Below, in pieces: positions 8,500-17,891 of a stretch of DNA of 64,000 nucleotides. The notes under the pieces were generated by a model. The model ran no database searches, was not told where the DNA came from, and was given only the letters and a program-made list of their open reading frames with translations. The stretch comes from an uncultured Polaribacter sp. (GTDB lineage: Bacteria > Bacteroidota > Bacteroidia > Flavobacteriales > Flavobacteriaceae): positions 1 to 64,000 of the forward strand of contig NZ_CANNFF010000005.1 of assembly GCF_947503855.1 (NCBI RefSeq), given 5' to 3'. A program made the position numbers and the translations under genes. Numbering within the stretch: position 1 is the first letter of the stretch; each line of letters begins with the position of its first letter.

Positions 8500-9180
8500 A
8501 TGAAAAATGTAGTTATTACTGGAACAAGTAGAGGAATTGGTTTTGAACTAGCAAAACAATTTGCAGAGGAAGGACACAATGTTTTAGCTATTTCTAGAAA
8601 TACCCAGCCTTTAGAGAAAGTTAATCATAAAAATATAAAAGTGATATCTGTAGATATTTCAAATACTGATGACTTACAAAAGGTGAAATATTTTGTAGAT
8701 ACCAATTGGAAAAAAGTAGATATTTTGATTAATAACGCAGGTAAATTGATAAATAAACCATTTACAGATTTGACTTCTCAAGATTTTTTAGAAGTATATA
8801 AAGTAAATGTTTTTGCAGTGGCAGAAACCATACAAATATTAATTCCTTATTTATCTAAAGGAAGCCATGTAGTTACTGTAAGTTCTATGGGAGGTATTCA
8901 AGGTAGCCTAAAATTTCCTGGTTTAGCAGCTTATAGTTCTGCTAAAGGCGCTGTTATAACACTATCTGAATTATTAGCAGAAGAATATAAAGAACAACAA
9001 ATTGCATTTAATGTGTTGGCTTTAGGTGCTGTACAAACAGAAATGTTAGAAGAGGCTTTTCCTGGATATGAAGCACCACTTTCTGCTAAAGAAATGGCAG
9101 ATTATCTATTTAATTTTGCTACCACTGGTAACAAATTTTATAACGGAAAAATATTGCAGGTTTCAAGTTCTACTCCTTAA
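8500..9180 (+). CDS. short-chain dehydrogenase/reductase (SDR)
   Basis: The 226-residue protein is a classical SDR. It has TGTSRGIG (residues 7-14, dinucleotide binding), NNAG (about 79-82), catalytic Ser in VTVSSMGG and the YSSAK catalytic Tyr/Lys pair (about 148-152). The length is near the short end of the family, with few C-terminal residues, so substrate specificity is unclear. It is followed 17 nt later by the SprT-like gene and probably co-transcribed with it. Confidence 0.85.
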   Translation: MKNVVITGTSRGIGFELAKQFAEEGHNVLAISRNTQPLEKVNHKNIKVISVDISNTDDLQKVKYFVDTNWKKVDILINNAGKLINKPFTDLTSQDFLEVYKVNVFAVAETIQILIPYLSKGSHVVTVSSMGGIQGSLKFPGLAAYSSAKGAVITLSELLAEEYKEQQIAFNVLALGAVQTEMLEEAFPGYEAPLSAKEMADYLFNFATTGNKFYNGKILQVSSSTP

Positions 9181-9197
9181 TCAGTTTGACGAAATAA

Positions 9198-9794
9198 TTG
9201 GATTATAATAATTTTATCCCTTCTAAAGCCATTCCATTTGTTCATTTTTTAATTGATGAGCACAACTTTACGCTTAAAATTGTAAATCAAAGGCAAACAA
9301 AACATGGAGATTTTAGGCAATTGCCTGATGGAAAATTTCAAATTACAGTAAATAATAATTTGAATCAACATCAATTTCTATTAACCTTAGTGCACGAAAT
9401 TGCACATCATGTTACGCATCAAAAATTTGGAAGAGTACAGCCTCATGGTAAAGAGTGGAAAGCTATATTTCAACATTTAATGTTGCCTTTTTTACATCCA
9501 GATATTTATCCGAAAGAAATATTGCCTTATTTAGCCAATTATTTAAAAAACCCAAAAGCAAGTACAGACGCAGATGTAAAGTTATCTTTAGCTTTAAAAG
9601 GTAATGAAGCTGCAGCTGGTAAATATTTTGTTTTCGACATTCCTTTTGGAAGTCTTTTTATTTTTAAAAACATCGTTTATAAAAGAGGAAACAAACGCAG
9701 AACTCGTTACGAATGTTTAAATATTAAAAATAAAAAAGTATACCTTTTCAATCAAAATGTAGAAGTAACTCTTTTTGATCAGGAAGCTTTTTAA
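9198..9794 (+). CDS. SprT-like zinc metallopeptidase domain protein
   Basis: The 198-residue protein carries HEIAHH (about residues 66-71), a zinc-binding HExxH motif with catalytic Glu, and a third likely ligand His in QPHGKEW. This is the SprT/Spartan-like arrangement. The C-terminal region (RRTRYECL) resembles the zinc-ribbon half of SprT but lacks the usual Cys pairs; only one Cys is seen. The start is TTG at 9198, directly after an in-frame TAA at 9195-9197; no ATG lies early enough to keep the domain. Cellular role is unknown; relatives act on DNA-protein crosslinks in eukaryotes, which need not apply here. Confidence 0.75.
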   Translation: MDYNNFIPSKAIPFVHFLIDEHNFTLKIVNQRQTKHGDFRQLPDGKFQITVNNNLNQHQFLLTLVHEIAHHVTHQKFGRVQPHGKEWKAIFQHLMLPFLHPDIYPKEILPYLANYLKNPKASTDADVKLSLALKGNEAAAGKYFVFDIPFGSLFIFKNIVYKRGNKRRTRYECLNIKNKKVYLFNQNVEVTLFDQEAF

Positions 9795-9922
9795 AAAAAA
9801 TATGAAAAAAAAACTTTCTAAAAAAATAAAATATACAAATGATTATCAATACTTTAACTTACCGATAATCAAAATAAACCTAACAAACTGATTTTTTTTT
9901 ACTTTTCAGACAGCGTATTTTA

Positions 9923-11395
9923 TTATTTTTCTCGTTTTATAAACAAAGTATCTAGCTCCATTTCTCTTTGCAACCACGTTCTTAATTCCTTTTCTTTGGG
10001 TGAAATAATACTATCATGCAATTTAGCGTTCCACTTTATAGTGGCAACTGGTATGGTATCTATTTTAATAAAGTCTTTAGACGATAAAACGTTTGCAAAA
10101 CCAATTTTTTCGATATTTACATATCTTATTTTGGATTCTTTCGCAATTCTACTAAAAGCCACCACTTTTTGATTTTTATTTAAAGCATCTTGCTCTATTC
10201 TGTTATTTAAACTAGAAATTGTTTGTTGTAATTCTGTAATCTGCTTTTGCAAACCTGCAATAATATTTTTACTCTCTTGAAGTTCTGCACGCTTTTCTTT
10301 ATAAGCTGTAGTGATCAACTCAAAACTTTTGGTATCACTTCCTTTAATACTCAAATTAAAACCAACTAAATTAGGGTAATCTCTACTATTAGAAAGCTCA
10401 TTTTTTAAATCGTTTTCTGTTGCTTCTGTAATTTCATTAAAAAAGTTTACATAAATTTCTTTCTTTTCTATGTCCTTATCCCAATCTATTAATTGTAACG
10501 ATTTATTATTTTTTATTTCATTTTTAATAAAATAATTAATCTGCGTATTCATTTGGTTTTCATTGAAAACATTTACAAAAGTAAAAATAGCAGGAATCAT
10601 TACAGCGATACCTATTAAAGTAGCAATTGTAGATGAGCGTTTTCTTTTGGCTGCATTTGCATATTTATGCATTGGAAAACGCAAAAATTTTAAAACTAAA
10701 AATGTGGCTAATGCTATAAAAATTGTATTAATGGTAAACAAATACATAGCACCCAAAAAGTATGGAAAATTTCCTTTGGCTAACCCATAACCTGCCGTAC
10801 ATAAAGGTGGCATTAAAGCGGTAGCAATAGCTACACCAAAAATTACAGAAGCAATAGTACCTTTTTTAGTTCTGGCAACCATTAGTGCCAACCCTCCAAA
10901 AAACGCAATTAAAACATCACGTATATCTGGGCTAACTCTACCTAATAATTCCGAATTATCTTGACTTAATGGAAAAAAATAAAAGAATAAAAAAGAGGCG
11001 AATAAACTTAGCCCAATCATAGTACCTAAGTTGACGAGAGACTTTTTAAAAGTTTCTATATCATTTAAAGCAAAAGACATACCTAACCCCAAAATAGGCC
11101 CCATTAAAGGAGATATTAACATGGCTCCAATAACAACAGCTGTAGAATTTGCATTTAAACCAACAGAGGCAACAAAAACAGCAAAAATAAGAATCCAAGC
11201 GGTAGCGCCTTTAAAAGGAATATCAGCTTTTATGGCATCTAAAGTGGCTTCGTGATCTGTATCATCTCTAAAATCGAAAAGTTCTAGTAAAAACTTTTTA
11301 ATACTGTTTATAAGTCCAATAGCATCTTTTTGAACATTTTGCTTTGTGTTTTCTTGCGAATGAGGCCCTACATTTTTTTGAATATCTTTTTCCAT
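9923..11395 (-). CDS. DUF389 / TIGR00341 family membrane protein
   Basis: The 490-residue protein begins MEKDIQ. After a soluble stretch come about six membrane segments (WILIFAVFVASVGL, VVIGAMLISPLMGPILGLG, VIFGVAIATALMPPLCTAGYG and others) forming the conserved DUF389 core with GAMLISPLMGP and ATALMPPLC. A soluble C-terminal half includes a likely coiled coil (Glu/Gln/Leu-rich, about 365-405). Function is unknown for the family. An ATG 33 nt further upstream (11428) would add 11 residues; I prefer 11395 because that extension is not family-like. Possibly co-transcribed with the upstream CIA30 gene. Confidence 0.85.
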   Translation of the reverse strand: MEKDIQKNVGPHSQENTKQNVQKDAIGLINSIKKFLLELFDFRDDTDHEATLDAIKADIPFKGATAWILIFAVFVASVGLNANSTAVVIGAMLISPLMGPILGLGMSFALNDIETFKKSLVNLGTMIGLSLFASFLFFYFFPLSQDNSELLGRVSPDIRDVLIAFFGGLALMVARTKKGTIASVIFGVAIATALMPPLCTAGYGLAKGNFPYFLGAMYLFTINTIFIALATFLVLKFLRFPMHKYANAAKRKRSSTIATLIGIAVMIPAIFTFVNVFNENQMNTQINYFIKNEIKNNKSLQLIDWDKDIEKKEIYVNFFNEITEATENDLKNELSNSRDYPNLVGFNLSIKGSDTKSFELITTAYKEKRAELQESKNIIAGLQKQITELQQTISSLNNRIEQDALNKNQKVVAFSRIAKESKIRYVNIEKIGFANVLSSKDFIKIDTIPVATIKWNAKLHDSIISPKEKELRTWLQREMELDTLFIKREK

Positions 11396-11455
11396 ATATA
11401 AAAAATTAGAAAGTAGGAAAGATACCAAAAAAAGTTAATTGAAAAGACAACAATA

Positions 11456-11956
11456 CTATTTACTGAAAAAAATTTTATCAATTTCTAATTTAAAGCGCTG
11501 TTGTTTTTTGTTTCCGATTAAAAAAGCAATTTGTTCTATACTTTCAGCAGAAAAATTATCCATATTTAATTTTCTTCCTCTAAAAGCAGGATACATTTCT
11601 GAAAGTTGAATTGTGATGTTTTCCCAGTTACCTGAAGTTGTAAATGTTGAAATATAAGAATAGTTATTATTTGATTTGTCTTTAACTCTAAATTGATATT
11701 TTTTACCATCACCTTTTAACCTTATAACAATTTCTTTAGAATTTAAAGTTTGTATGGATTCAAAACGATAACGAACAGAAGAAAACCCTCCACTATTTTC
11801 TAAAGATACGTCTCCGTAAAATTCTGCATGACCATTTTTATTCAACCTAAAATTTCCATTAGATCGTCCTCCCATAACAACATCATCTACCACTCTCCAA
11901 TTAGAAATATTGCTTTTTGTATTAAAATCGAAAAGTATAAGATTAGAATCCTTCAT
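11456..11956 (-). CDS. CIA30 family protein
   Basis: The 166-residue protein spans nearly one CIA30 domain (NDUFAF1-like, galactose-binding-like fold). It includes WRVVDDVVMGGRSNG (about 21-35), FYGDVSLENSGGFSSVR (about 50-66) and the closing IEQIAFLIGNK. In mitochondria the homologue helps assemble complex I; in bacteria the role is unproven. There is no signal peptide with certainty (start MKDSNLILFDF), so a cytoplasmic location is likely. It is the upstream neighbour of the DUF389 gene, in the same direction. Confidence 0.85.
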   Translation of the reverse strand: MKDSNLILFDFNTKSNISNWRVVDDVVMGGRSNGNFRLNKNGHAEFYGDVSLENSGGFSSVRYRFESIQTLNSKEIVIRLKGDGKKYQFRVKDKSNNNYSYISTFTTSGNWENITIQLSEMYPAFRGRKLNMDNFSAESIEQIAFLIGNKKQQRFKLEIDKIFFSK

Positions 11957-12066
11957 AAAAAGTAAAGTTGATAAAAGTAAAATATATAGTTTGTTCTTAG
12001 TGTATTACTATTATAACACAAAATTACTTAGAAAACGAATGAATAATGTTGGAGTATTGTTAAAAT

Positions 12067-12099
12067 AAAAAAGTTCCATACGTTTTGTATGGAACTTTT
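12067..12099 (-). terminator. terminator downstream of tRNA-Lys
   Basis: AAAGTTCCATAC (12070-12081) pairs perfectly with GTATGGAACTTT (12087-12098) around a 5-nt loop. On the minus strand it is followed by a T-run and begins 5 nt after the tRNA 3' end. Confidence 0.8.
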
Positions 12100-12103
12100 T
12101 CTG

Positions 12104-12176
12104 TGACCGGGCTGGGGCTCGAACCCAGGACCCTCTCCTTAAAAGGGAGATGCTCTACCAACTGAGCTACCAGGTC
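12104..12176 (-). tRNA. tRNA-Lys (anticodon TTT)
   Basis: The 73-nt sequence folds into a full cloverleaf. Acceptor GACCTGG pairs with CCCGGTC, the D arm is GCTC...GAGC, the anticodon stem is TCTCC/GGAGA with loop CTTTTAA (anticodon TTT at positions 34-36), and the T arm contains GGTTCGAGCC. Discriminator base A. The CCA end is not encoded, as usual in Bacteroidota. Confidence 0.95.
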
Positions 12177-12238
12177 ATTCTTTTTCGTTTAAGCGGGTGC
12201 AAATATATGAGTTATTTTATAAAAAACAAACCTATTTT

Positions 12239-13006
12239 TTATTTTGTTTCTTTTAAATAAACTTCTCTTACTTTTTTTAATAAATTAGAAGAATACACAA
12301 AGTCTACAACAGCTTCATTATCAGTAGAAAAAATGTCTTCACTACTACCTTCCCACTCTTTTTTTCCTTTGCTTAAAAAAATTATTTTTTCTCCAATTTC
12401 TATTACAGAATTCATATCATGGGTATTAATTACGGTTGTAATTTGGTATTCGTCTGTAATTTCTTGTATTAATTTATCTATTACAATGGCAGTTTGAGGA
12501 TCTAAACCAGAGTTGGGTTCATCACAAAATAAATATTTTGGATTCATTACAATAGCTCTTGCAATGGCAACTCTTTTTTGCATTCCTCCAGATAATTCTG
12601 CTGGTAATTTATCATTAGAATTTTCTAAATTAACTCTGTTTAAAACAAAATTAACACGCTCTAACATTTCTTCTTTTGTTTTTTTGGTAAACATTTTTAA
12701 TGGAAACATTACATTTTCTTCTACTGTTTGAGAATCAAATAAAGCACTTCCTTGAAAAACCATTCCTATTTCCTGTCTCCATTGTTGTTTTTCGGCATCG
12801 GTAAAATGAGTATTTATTTTGCCATCAAAAGAAACAGTCCCTTTTTCTGGTTTGTGTAACCCTATTAACGATTTTAAGAAAACAGTTTTCCCAGAACCAC
12901 TTTGACCGATTATTAAATTTGTTTTTCCTGGTAAAAATGTAGCCGTAATTCCTTTTAAAACTTCTGTGCCATTAAACCCTTTATGTAAATCTTTAACTTC
13001 TATCAT
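12239..13006 (-). CDS. mlaF: MlaF-type ABC transporter ATP-binding protein
   Basis: The 255-residue ATPase has Walker A GQSGSGKT (about 34-41), a Q-loop (IGMVFQGSALFDSQ), the signature LSGGMQKR (about 138-145), Walker B YLFCDEP and an H-loop His in INTHDM. The SALFDSQTVEENV and GGMQKRV features are typical of the MlaF/Ttg2A branch, which powers phospholipid movement between the outer and inner membranes. It lies 4 nt after the MlaE-type permease gene. The substrate-binding MlaD partner is not in this window. Confidence 0.85.
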   Translation of the reverse strand: MIEVKDLHKGFNGTEVLKGITATFLPGKTNLIIGQSGSGKTVFLKSLIGLHKPEKGTVSFDGKINTHFTDAEKQQWRQEIGMVFQGSALFDSQTVEENVMFPLKMFTKKTKEEMLERVNFVLNRVNLENSNDKLPAELSGGMQKRVAIARAIVMNPKYLFCDEPNSGLDPQTAIVIDKLIQEITDEYQITTVINTHDMNSVIEIGEKIIFLSKGKKEWEGSSEDIFSTDNEAVVDFVYSSNLLKKVREVYLKETK

Positions 13007-13010
13007 ATTG

Positions 13011-13751
13011 TTATGTTAGTAGTAATTGTGTTAATATATAATTGGCAATTACTATTAGAATAGTTGTCCAAACTACAGCCTGTGTACTGGCTTTTCCCAC
13101 TGCAATAGAGCCTCCTTTTACAAAATAACCATGATAAGAAGGAACCGTAGTAATTAAAAAAGAAAAAACCAGTGTTTTTATCAAAGCATATACAATTAAA
13201 AAAGGTTTAAAATCTGTTTGTATGCCTATAATATAATCTGTACCTGTAAATAAACCCGAAAGAACTCCTGCTAGCCATCCACCAAAAATACCTAAAGCCA
13301 TGGCTACAGCAATTAAAAACGGATAAAAGAATAATGCTGCAATAACTTTAGGTAATACTAAAAAATTTATGGAGTTTATCCCCATTACTTCTAGAGCATC
13401 AATTTGTTCTGTAACCCTCATAGTACCAATACTTGAAGTAATATAAGAACCTACTTTGCCTGCTAAAATAATAGAGCAAAATGTAGGAGCAAATTCTAAA
13501 ATAATAGATCTTTTTGCTGCAAAACCTATTAAAGAATCGGGTATAAAAGGACTGTCTAAATTTAAAGCCGTTTGTAAAGCAATAACACCCCCTATAAAAA
13601 AGGAAATAAACATAATAATTCCTAAAGATTTGATACCCAAATCTTCTATTTCTTTCATTAAGGCTTCGTAAAATATTTTTGGCTTTTGTGGTTTTGTAAA
13701 AACGCGCCCTAGCATCATAAAATATTTACCTATTTGTTCAATATAAATCAT
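13011..13751 (-). CDS. mlaE: MlaE-type ABC transporter permease
   Basis: The 246-residue inner-membrane protein of the MlaE/YrbE family has about five membrane segments, including IIMFISFFIGGVIALQTALNL (conserved coupling region near the N-terminus), FCSIILAGKVGSYITSSIGTM, and the EQIDALEVMGINS motif (about 125-137), the family hallmark. With the downstream ATPase it forms the core of a lipid transporter for outer-membrane asymmetry. First gene of a two-gene operon; start is the ATG at 13751. Confidence 0.88.
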   Translation of the reverse strand: MIYIEQIGKYFMMLGRVFTKPQKPKIFYEALMKEIEDLGIKSLGIIMFISFFIGGVIALQTALNLDSPFIPDSLIGFAAKRSIILEFAPTFCSIILAGKVGSYITSSIGTMRVTEQIDALEVMGINSINFLVLPKVIAALFFYPFLIAVAMALGIFGGWLAGVLSGLFTGTDYIIGIQTDFKPFLIVYALIKTLVFSFLITTVPSYHGYFVKGGSIAVGKASTQAVVWTTILIVIANYILTQLLLT

Positions 13752-13828
13752 TCAAAGAAATTTTAAGCTAAAGTATTAAATTATGATTAATTGATTGTTA
13801 ATTAATACATATCAAAATAAAAAATAAT

Positions 13829-13836
13829 TACTTTTG
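13829..13836 (+). promoter_or_regulatory. possible -7 box upstream of pafA
   Basis: TACTTTTG fits TAnnTTTG and lies 26 nt before the pafA ATG. No TTG is found at the proper -33 distance, so this is a partial match only. Confidence 0.35.
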
Positions 13837-13862
13837 TTTATGTAAGGATTTAAATTACTTCG

Positions 13863-15500
13863 ATGAAAAATATAATTTTATTTGTTTTATGTATTTTTTT
13901 ATTTTTTTCTAATTGTACAGAAAAAAAAATACAAGATAAAAAACCAAAACTTGTTGTTGGTATTGTGATAGATCAAATGAGGTACGATTATTTAACAAGA
14001 TATGCAGAGAGGTATGGCAAAGGTGGTTTCAACAGAATTTTAAAGAATGGATTTTCTTTAGAAAACGCACATTATAACTATATACCAACATATACAGCTG
14101 TTGGACATGCTTCTATTTTTACTGGTACAACGCCAAATAATCATGGTATTATTTCTAACAATTGGTATGATAAATTTTTGAAGGAAAGCATATACTGTGT
14201 AGATGATTCCAACTACGCAACGGTTGGAAATTCTGGTAATGTTGGTAAAAAATCTCCACAAAGATTGTATACCACAACAATTTCTGACGAGTTACATTTG
14301 GCCCAAAATATGAAAGGAAAAACCATTGGATTGTCTATAAAAGATAGGTCTGCAATTTTACCCGTAGGTCATACAGCAAATGGTGCTTATTGGTATGATG
14401 CTGCTAATAATAATCAATGGGTTACAAGTTCATACTACATGAAAAAACTTCCTAAATGGGTTGCAGATTTTAATGCAAACAATAATGCAGACAATTACTT
14501 AAATGAAACTTGGAACACTTTGTATGATATAAATACTTATGAAAAAAGTAGAAGTGACAATAATATTTTTGAAAAAAATTTAAACGGAAAAGCAACTCCC
14601 ACTTTTCCAAAAAAATTAAAAGAATTAAGAGCAAAAAACGGGAATTTTAATTTGATCAAAACAGTTCCTGCTGGAAATACGTATACGGTAGATTTTGCCA
14701 AAGCTGCCATTATAGGAGAACAATTGGGCAAAACAGCCTATACAGATTTTTTAACCGTTAGTTTTTCCTCTACAGATTATATTGGGCATAGATATGGTGT
14801 TGCAGCTGTTGAAACAGAAGACACCTATTTACGTTTAGATAAAGATTTAGAAGATTTTTTTACTTTTTTAGATACAGAAGTAGGGAAAAATAATTACACA
14901 TTATTTTTAACTGCAGATCATGCTGCTGTTCATGTACCTGCTTACTTACAGTCTTTAAAAATTTCTGCACACTATATGGATGCTAAAAAGTTTAAAAACT
15001 TTATTTTAGAGATCACACAAAAATATTTTAACTCTAAAGAATTGGTAGAAAATATTTCTAACTATCAAATATTTTTAAATAAAGATAAGATAGCATCTCT
15101 AGGGTTGGATAAAAATGAAGTAGCGCAAAAGTTGGCAGATGAAGTTATTAATTTTGATAAAATATATAAGGCTGTAACAGCAAGAACTTTGCAAACAACC
15201 AATTTTACAGATGGAATTATGAATTCGCTTCAAAATGGATACAATCAGAAATTTTCTGGAGATGTTTTAATGATCCCTTATCCTGCAACACTAATAAGAG
15301 AAAGAAAAGGCACTAGCCATGGTTCTGGATATTCTTACGATACTCATATTCCTATTATTTTTTATGGAAATGGTATTAAAAAAGGTAAAAGTTCTAAAAA
15401 ATATTCAATAATTGATATTGCTCCAACAATATCGAACTTGTTAAAAATTGAATCGCCTAATGGTACTTCAGGTAAAGTTATAGAAGAAGCTTTAAAATAA
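13863..15500 (+). CDS. pafA: PafA-type alkaline phosphatase, lipoprotein
   Basis: The 545-residue protein has a lipoprotein-like signal (FFSNC, Cys18) and an alkaline-phosphatase superfamily domain. Metal ligand Asp is in GIVIDQMR (Asp37), the nucleophile Thr is in PTYTAVGHAS (Thr78), and downstream metal ligands are in SSTDYIGHRYG and TADHAAVHVP plus a late His (GTSHGSGYSYDTH). The PafA-specific residues are visible: Asn near 99-100 (SNNW) and Lys160/Arg162 in SIKDRS, matching the known Asn100/Lys162/Arg164 of Elizabethkingia PafA. These favour phosphate monoesters. PafA enzymes scavenge phosphate at the cell surface and are not inhibited by phosphate. Followed 13 nt later by a T9SS cargo gene. 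Confidence 0.92.
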   Translation: MKNIILFVLCIFLFFSNCTEKKIQDKKPKLVVGIVIDQMRYDYLTRYAERYGKGGFNRILKNGFSLENAHYNYIPTYTAVGHASIFTGTTPNNHGIISNNWYDKFLKESIYCVDDSNYATVGNSGNVGKKSPQRLYTTTISDELHLAQNMKGKTIGLSIKDRSAILPVGHTANGAYWYDAANNNQWVTSSYYMKKLPKWVADFNANNNADNYLNETWNTLYDINTYEKSRSDNNIFEKNLNGKATPTFPKKLKELRAKNGNFNLIKTVPAGNTYTVDFAKAAIIGEQLGKTAYTDFLTVSFSSTDYIGHRYGVAAVETEDTYLRLDKDLEDFFTFLDTEVGKNNYTLFLTADHAAVHVPAYLQSLKISAHYMDAKKFKNFILEITQKYFNSKELVENISNYQIFLNKDKIASLGLDKNEVAQKLADEVINFDKIYKAVTARTLQTTNFTDGIMNSLQNGYNQKFSGDVLMIPYPATLIRERKGTSHGSGYSYDTHIPIIFYGNGIKKGKSSKKYSIIDIAPTISNLLKIESPNGTSGKVIEEALK

Positions 15501-15513
15501 CTATCTTACAAAG

Positions 15514-16683
15514 ATGAAACAGTTACTATTACTATTTACGGGTTTAATCTACCTATCTAGTTTTAGTCAAATTTCTGATTTTAAAATAAAGTTTGATTTA
15601 CCAAATGAAGTTGCTGAAACTTCTGGATTATTATTCTTGAATGGTAAAATAATTACTCATAATGATAGTGGCGACTCAGCTAATTTATATGAAATAGATT
15701 CACTAACTGGGAATTTAACTAGAACAATTATCATCTCTAATGCTACAAATATTGATTGGGAAGATCTTTCTGAAGATGACACACATATTTATATTGGTGA
15801 CATTGGTAATAATAGTGGCAATAGAATTGATTTAAAAATTTACAAAATTTTAAAAACAGATTATTTAACAGAAAACGCTATAACTGCTGAAGTAATTAAT
15901 TTTTCATACGAAGATCAAACCGATTTTACAACCAAAGTAAATGCCAACAATTTTGATGCAGAAGCATTTGTTATCTATCAAGATTCAATATTAATTTTTA
16001 CAAAAAATTGGACAAATTTTAAAACCAACGTTTATAAAATCCCAAAGATAGCAGGAACATATTCTGCCGAAAAAATAAGTACAGGGAATGTTCAGCTTTT
16101 AATTACTGGAGCTACTTATAATTTAACAGACGACATTTTTTTTCTTTGCGGTTATGATTCTACTGCAAATCCTTTTCTTGTGTTTATAGATAATAATAGA
16201 ACTTCGGGAAGTAATATTTTTGACTCAGGATATCAAAGAATATCAATTGCATCAGAAATAGGGCAAGATGCACAAGGTAGTCAAGTTGAAGGGATTACTA
16301 ATTTTGGAAATGGTAAATATTACTTATCTAGAGAATTTGTATCCACAATTCAAGGAGGTGTTACATTCAATTTCCCACAACGTTTGTATGAATTTTCAGA
16401 CTCTCAAAGCAATACATTAGTAGCTGTAAAAGAAGAAGATAGTATTGATTTTAAAATTTATCCAAACCCGGTAAATAGTAAAATATACATCAAAAAAACA
16501 AATAGTGAGCTACCTCTTTTTAAAGTAAAAATATTTTCTGTAATTGGAAAAGAAATTAATAAGACAGAAATTATTGATTATAGTAAAGGGATTGATATTT
16601 CTCATTTAAAAAATGGAACATACTTTATAAGGTTTTACTTTAAAGATCGACAAACAATAACAAAAAGATTTGTCAAATTCTAA
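15514..16683 (+). CDS. T9SS type A sorting domain-containing secreted protein
   Basis: The 389-residue product has a signal peptide (LLLFTGLIYLSSFSQ) followed by a domain with repeated short strands (TSGLLFLNGKIITHNDSG, IDWEDLSEDDTHIYIGDIG) that recalls the beta-propeller of secreted SdiA-regulated/esterase-like proteins. The final ~75 residues form a type IX secretion sorting domain: FKIYPNPVNSKIYIK, then VKIFSVIGKEI, then ISHLKNGTYFIRF. It is therefore exported by T9SS to the surface or medium. Enzymatic role unknown. Probably co-transcribed with pafA. Confidence 0.85.
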   Translation: MKQLLLLFTGLIYLSSFSQISDFKIKFDLPNEVAETSGLLFLNGKIITHNDSGDSANLYEIDSLTGNLTRTIIISNATNIDWEDLSEDDTHIYIGDIGNNSGNRIDLKIYKILKTDYLTENAITAEVINFSYEDQTDFTTKVNANNFDAEAFVIYQDSILIFTKNWTNFKTNVYKIPKIAGTYSAEKISTGNVQLLITGATYNLTDDIFFLCGYDSTANPFLVFIDNNRTSGSNIFDSGYQRISIASEIGQDAQGSQVEGITNFGNGKYYLSREFVSTIQGGVTFNFPQRLYEFSDSQSNTLVAVKEEDSIDFKIYPNPVNSKIYIKKTNSELPLFKVKIFSVIGKEINKTEIIDYSKGIDISHLKNGTYFIRFYFKDRQTITKRFVKF

Positions 16684-16824
16684 AATTAGAGCTTTTTTGA
16701 TGCTTTTAAATGGATTTTCTAGAAAGTACAATACCAACAATTAAAGTAATAAAAGCACCCATTGAAATTCCTGGAACAAAATTTAAAACAACTGGTTTAA
16801 TTGATAAAATAATAGACTCTTATT

Positions 16825-17757
16825 TTATTTTATAGGTAAAAAAACCTCTGCCATCATACATCTAGCACTACCACCTCCACAGGTTTCTATAGTTTCTAAA
16901 GAACTATAAATAATTTTAGAGTGATTATTTATTTTAGAAATTTGACTTTGGGTTAAAGAGTCATAAGCAGCTTTACTCATCACTAAAAACAACTCATCAT
17001 TGGCTCCTTGAACCTGCAACATATTTCCTGCAAAACGATGCATTTGCTTTTCTGAAATATCAATTACATGCTTACCATCTTCTTTTAAATGTTTTAGTAC
17101 GTATTTCTTTTCTTTTTTATCATCTATGGCATCTAAACAGATTACCACAAAAGTTTCTGCAACACACATCATTACATTGGTATGATAAATAGGTACGCGT
17201 TTATTATCTACTGTTTGGTTGGCAATAAATATGACTGGTGTATATTCAAAATCTTCACAAAACTCTATAAATAAATCTTCATCTGCTCTTGCAGATAAAG
17301 CACAATATGCTTTTCTATTTGTTCTGTCTAAAATAATACTTCCTGTTCCTTCTAAAAACAAATTTTCTTCTTCTGCTGATGTATAATCAACAATATTTTC
17401 TATTAAAAATCCTTTTTCTTCTATAACATCTAAAATTTCTAATCTTCTTTCTAACCGTCTATTTTCTGCAAACATTGGGTAAACTCCTACAGTACCATCT
17501 TCGTGAAAAGAAATCCAGTTATTAGGAAAAACTGCGTCTGGAGTATCAAAATCATCAGTGTCTGATATGACAACAACATTTACACCATAACTTTTTAATT
17601 TAAAAACGTATGCATCAAATTCTTCTTGTGCTTTTTTATTTATTTCAGCATTTTTTAAAGGTACATCTTCTTGAAAATAATTATTAACTGCAGTTTGTTC
17701 ATTCATCCTAAAATTTTTAGGACGAATCATTAAAATAGTATTTGTGGTTTGTTTCAT
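16825..17757 (-). CDS. ctlX: citrulline utilization hydrolase CtlX-type
   Basis: The 310-residue protein belongs to the guanidine-modifying (pentein) superfamily. It shows MIRPKNFRMNEQT near the N-terminus, PDAVFPNNWISFH (about 88-100, substrate-binding Asp), a mid-chain His (YHTNVMM, about 190) and the C-terminal nucleophile in GGGSARCMMAE (Cys300). This layout and length match CtlX, described for citrulline use in Francisella and widespread in Bacteroidota. It probably hydrolyses a ureido or guanidino substrate in the cytosol. It is downstream of a second pentein enzyme on the same strand. Confidence 0.85.
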   Translation of the reverse strand: MKQTTNTILMIRPKNFRMNEQTAVNNYFQEDVPLKNAEINKKAQEEFDAYVFKLKSYGVNVVVISDTDDFDTPDAVFPNNWISFHEDGTVGVYPMFAENRRLERRLEILDVIEEKGFLIENIVDYTSAEEENLFLEGTGSIILDRTNRKAYCALSARADEDLFIEFCEDFEYTPVIFIANQTVDNKRVPIYHTNVMMCVAETFVVICLDAIDDKKEKKYVLKHLKEDGKHVIDISEKQMHRFAGNMLQVQGANDELFLVMSKAAYDSLTQSQISKINNHSKIIYSSLETIETCGGGSARCMMAEVFLPIK

Positions 17758-17891
17758 ATTAAATTTTTAAAAAAAAATTATTTTTTTGTGTTGAAATCGA
17801 AAATTGAAAACAATAATTTGGTTTGTCTCTAGACTTAAAAAAAATCTAATTAGGTTCTCAACTAATCTTTAAAGTTAACTAAAAAGCCCTC

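Noticed and set aside
9839..9870. GATTATC/GATAATC inverted repeat between the SprT-like and DUF389 genes
   Set aside because: Seven A/T-rich pairs with a 16-nt loop and no T-run; too weak to call a terminator.
16684..16824. About 36 open codons on the minus strand with a membrane-like sequence (GISMGAFITLIVGIVL)
   Set aside because: No start codon precedes them after an in-frame TAA except an internal ATG leaving 18 residues. It may be a gene fragment, but evidence is too thin to call.
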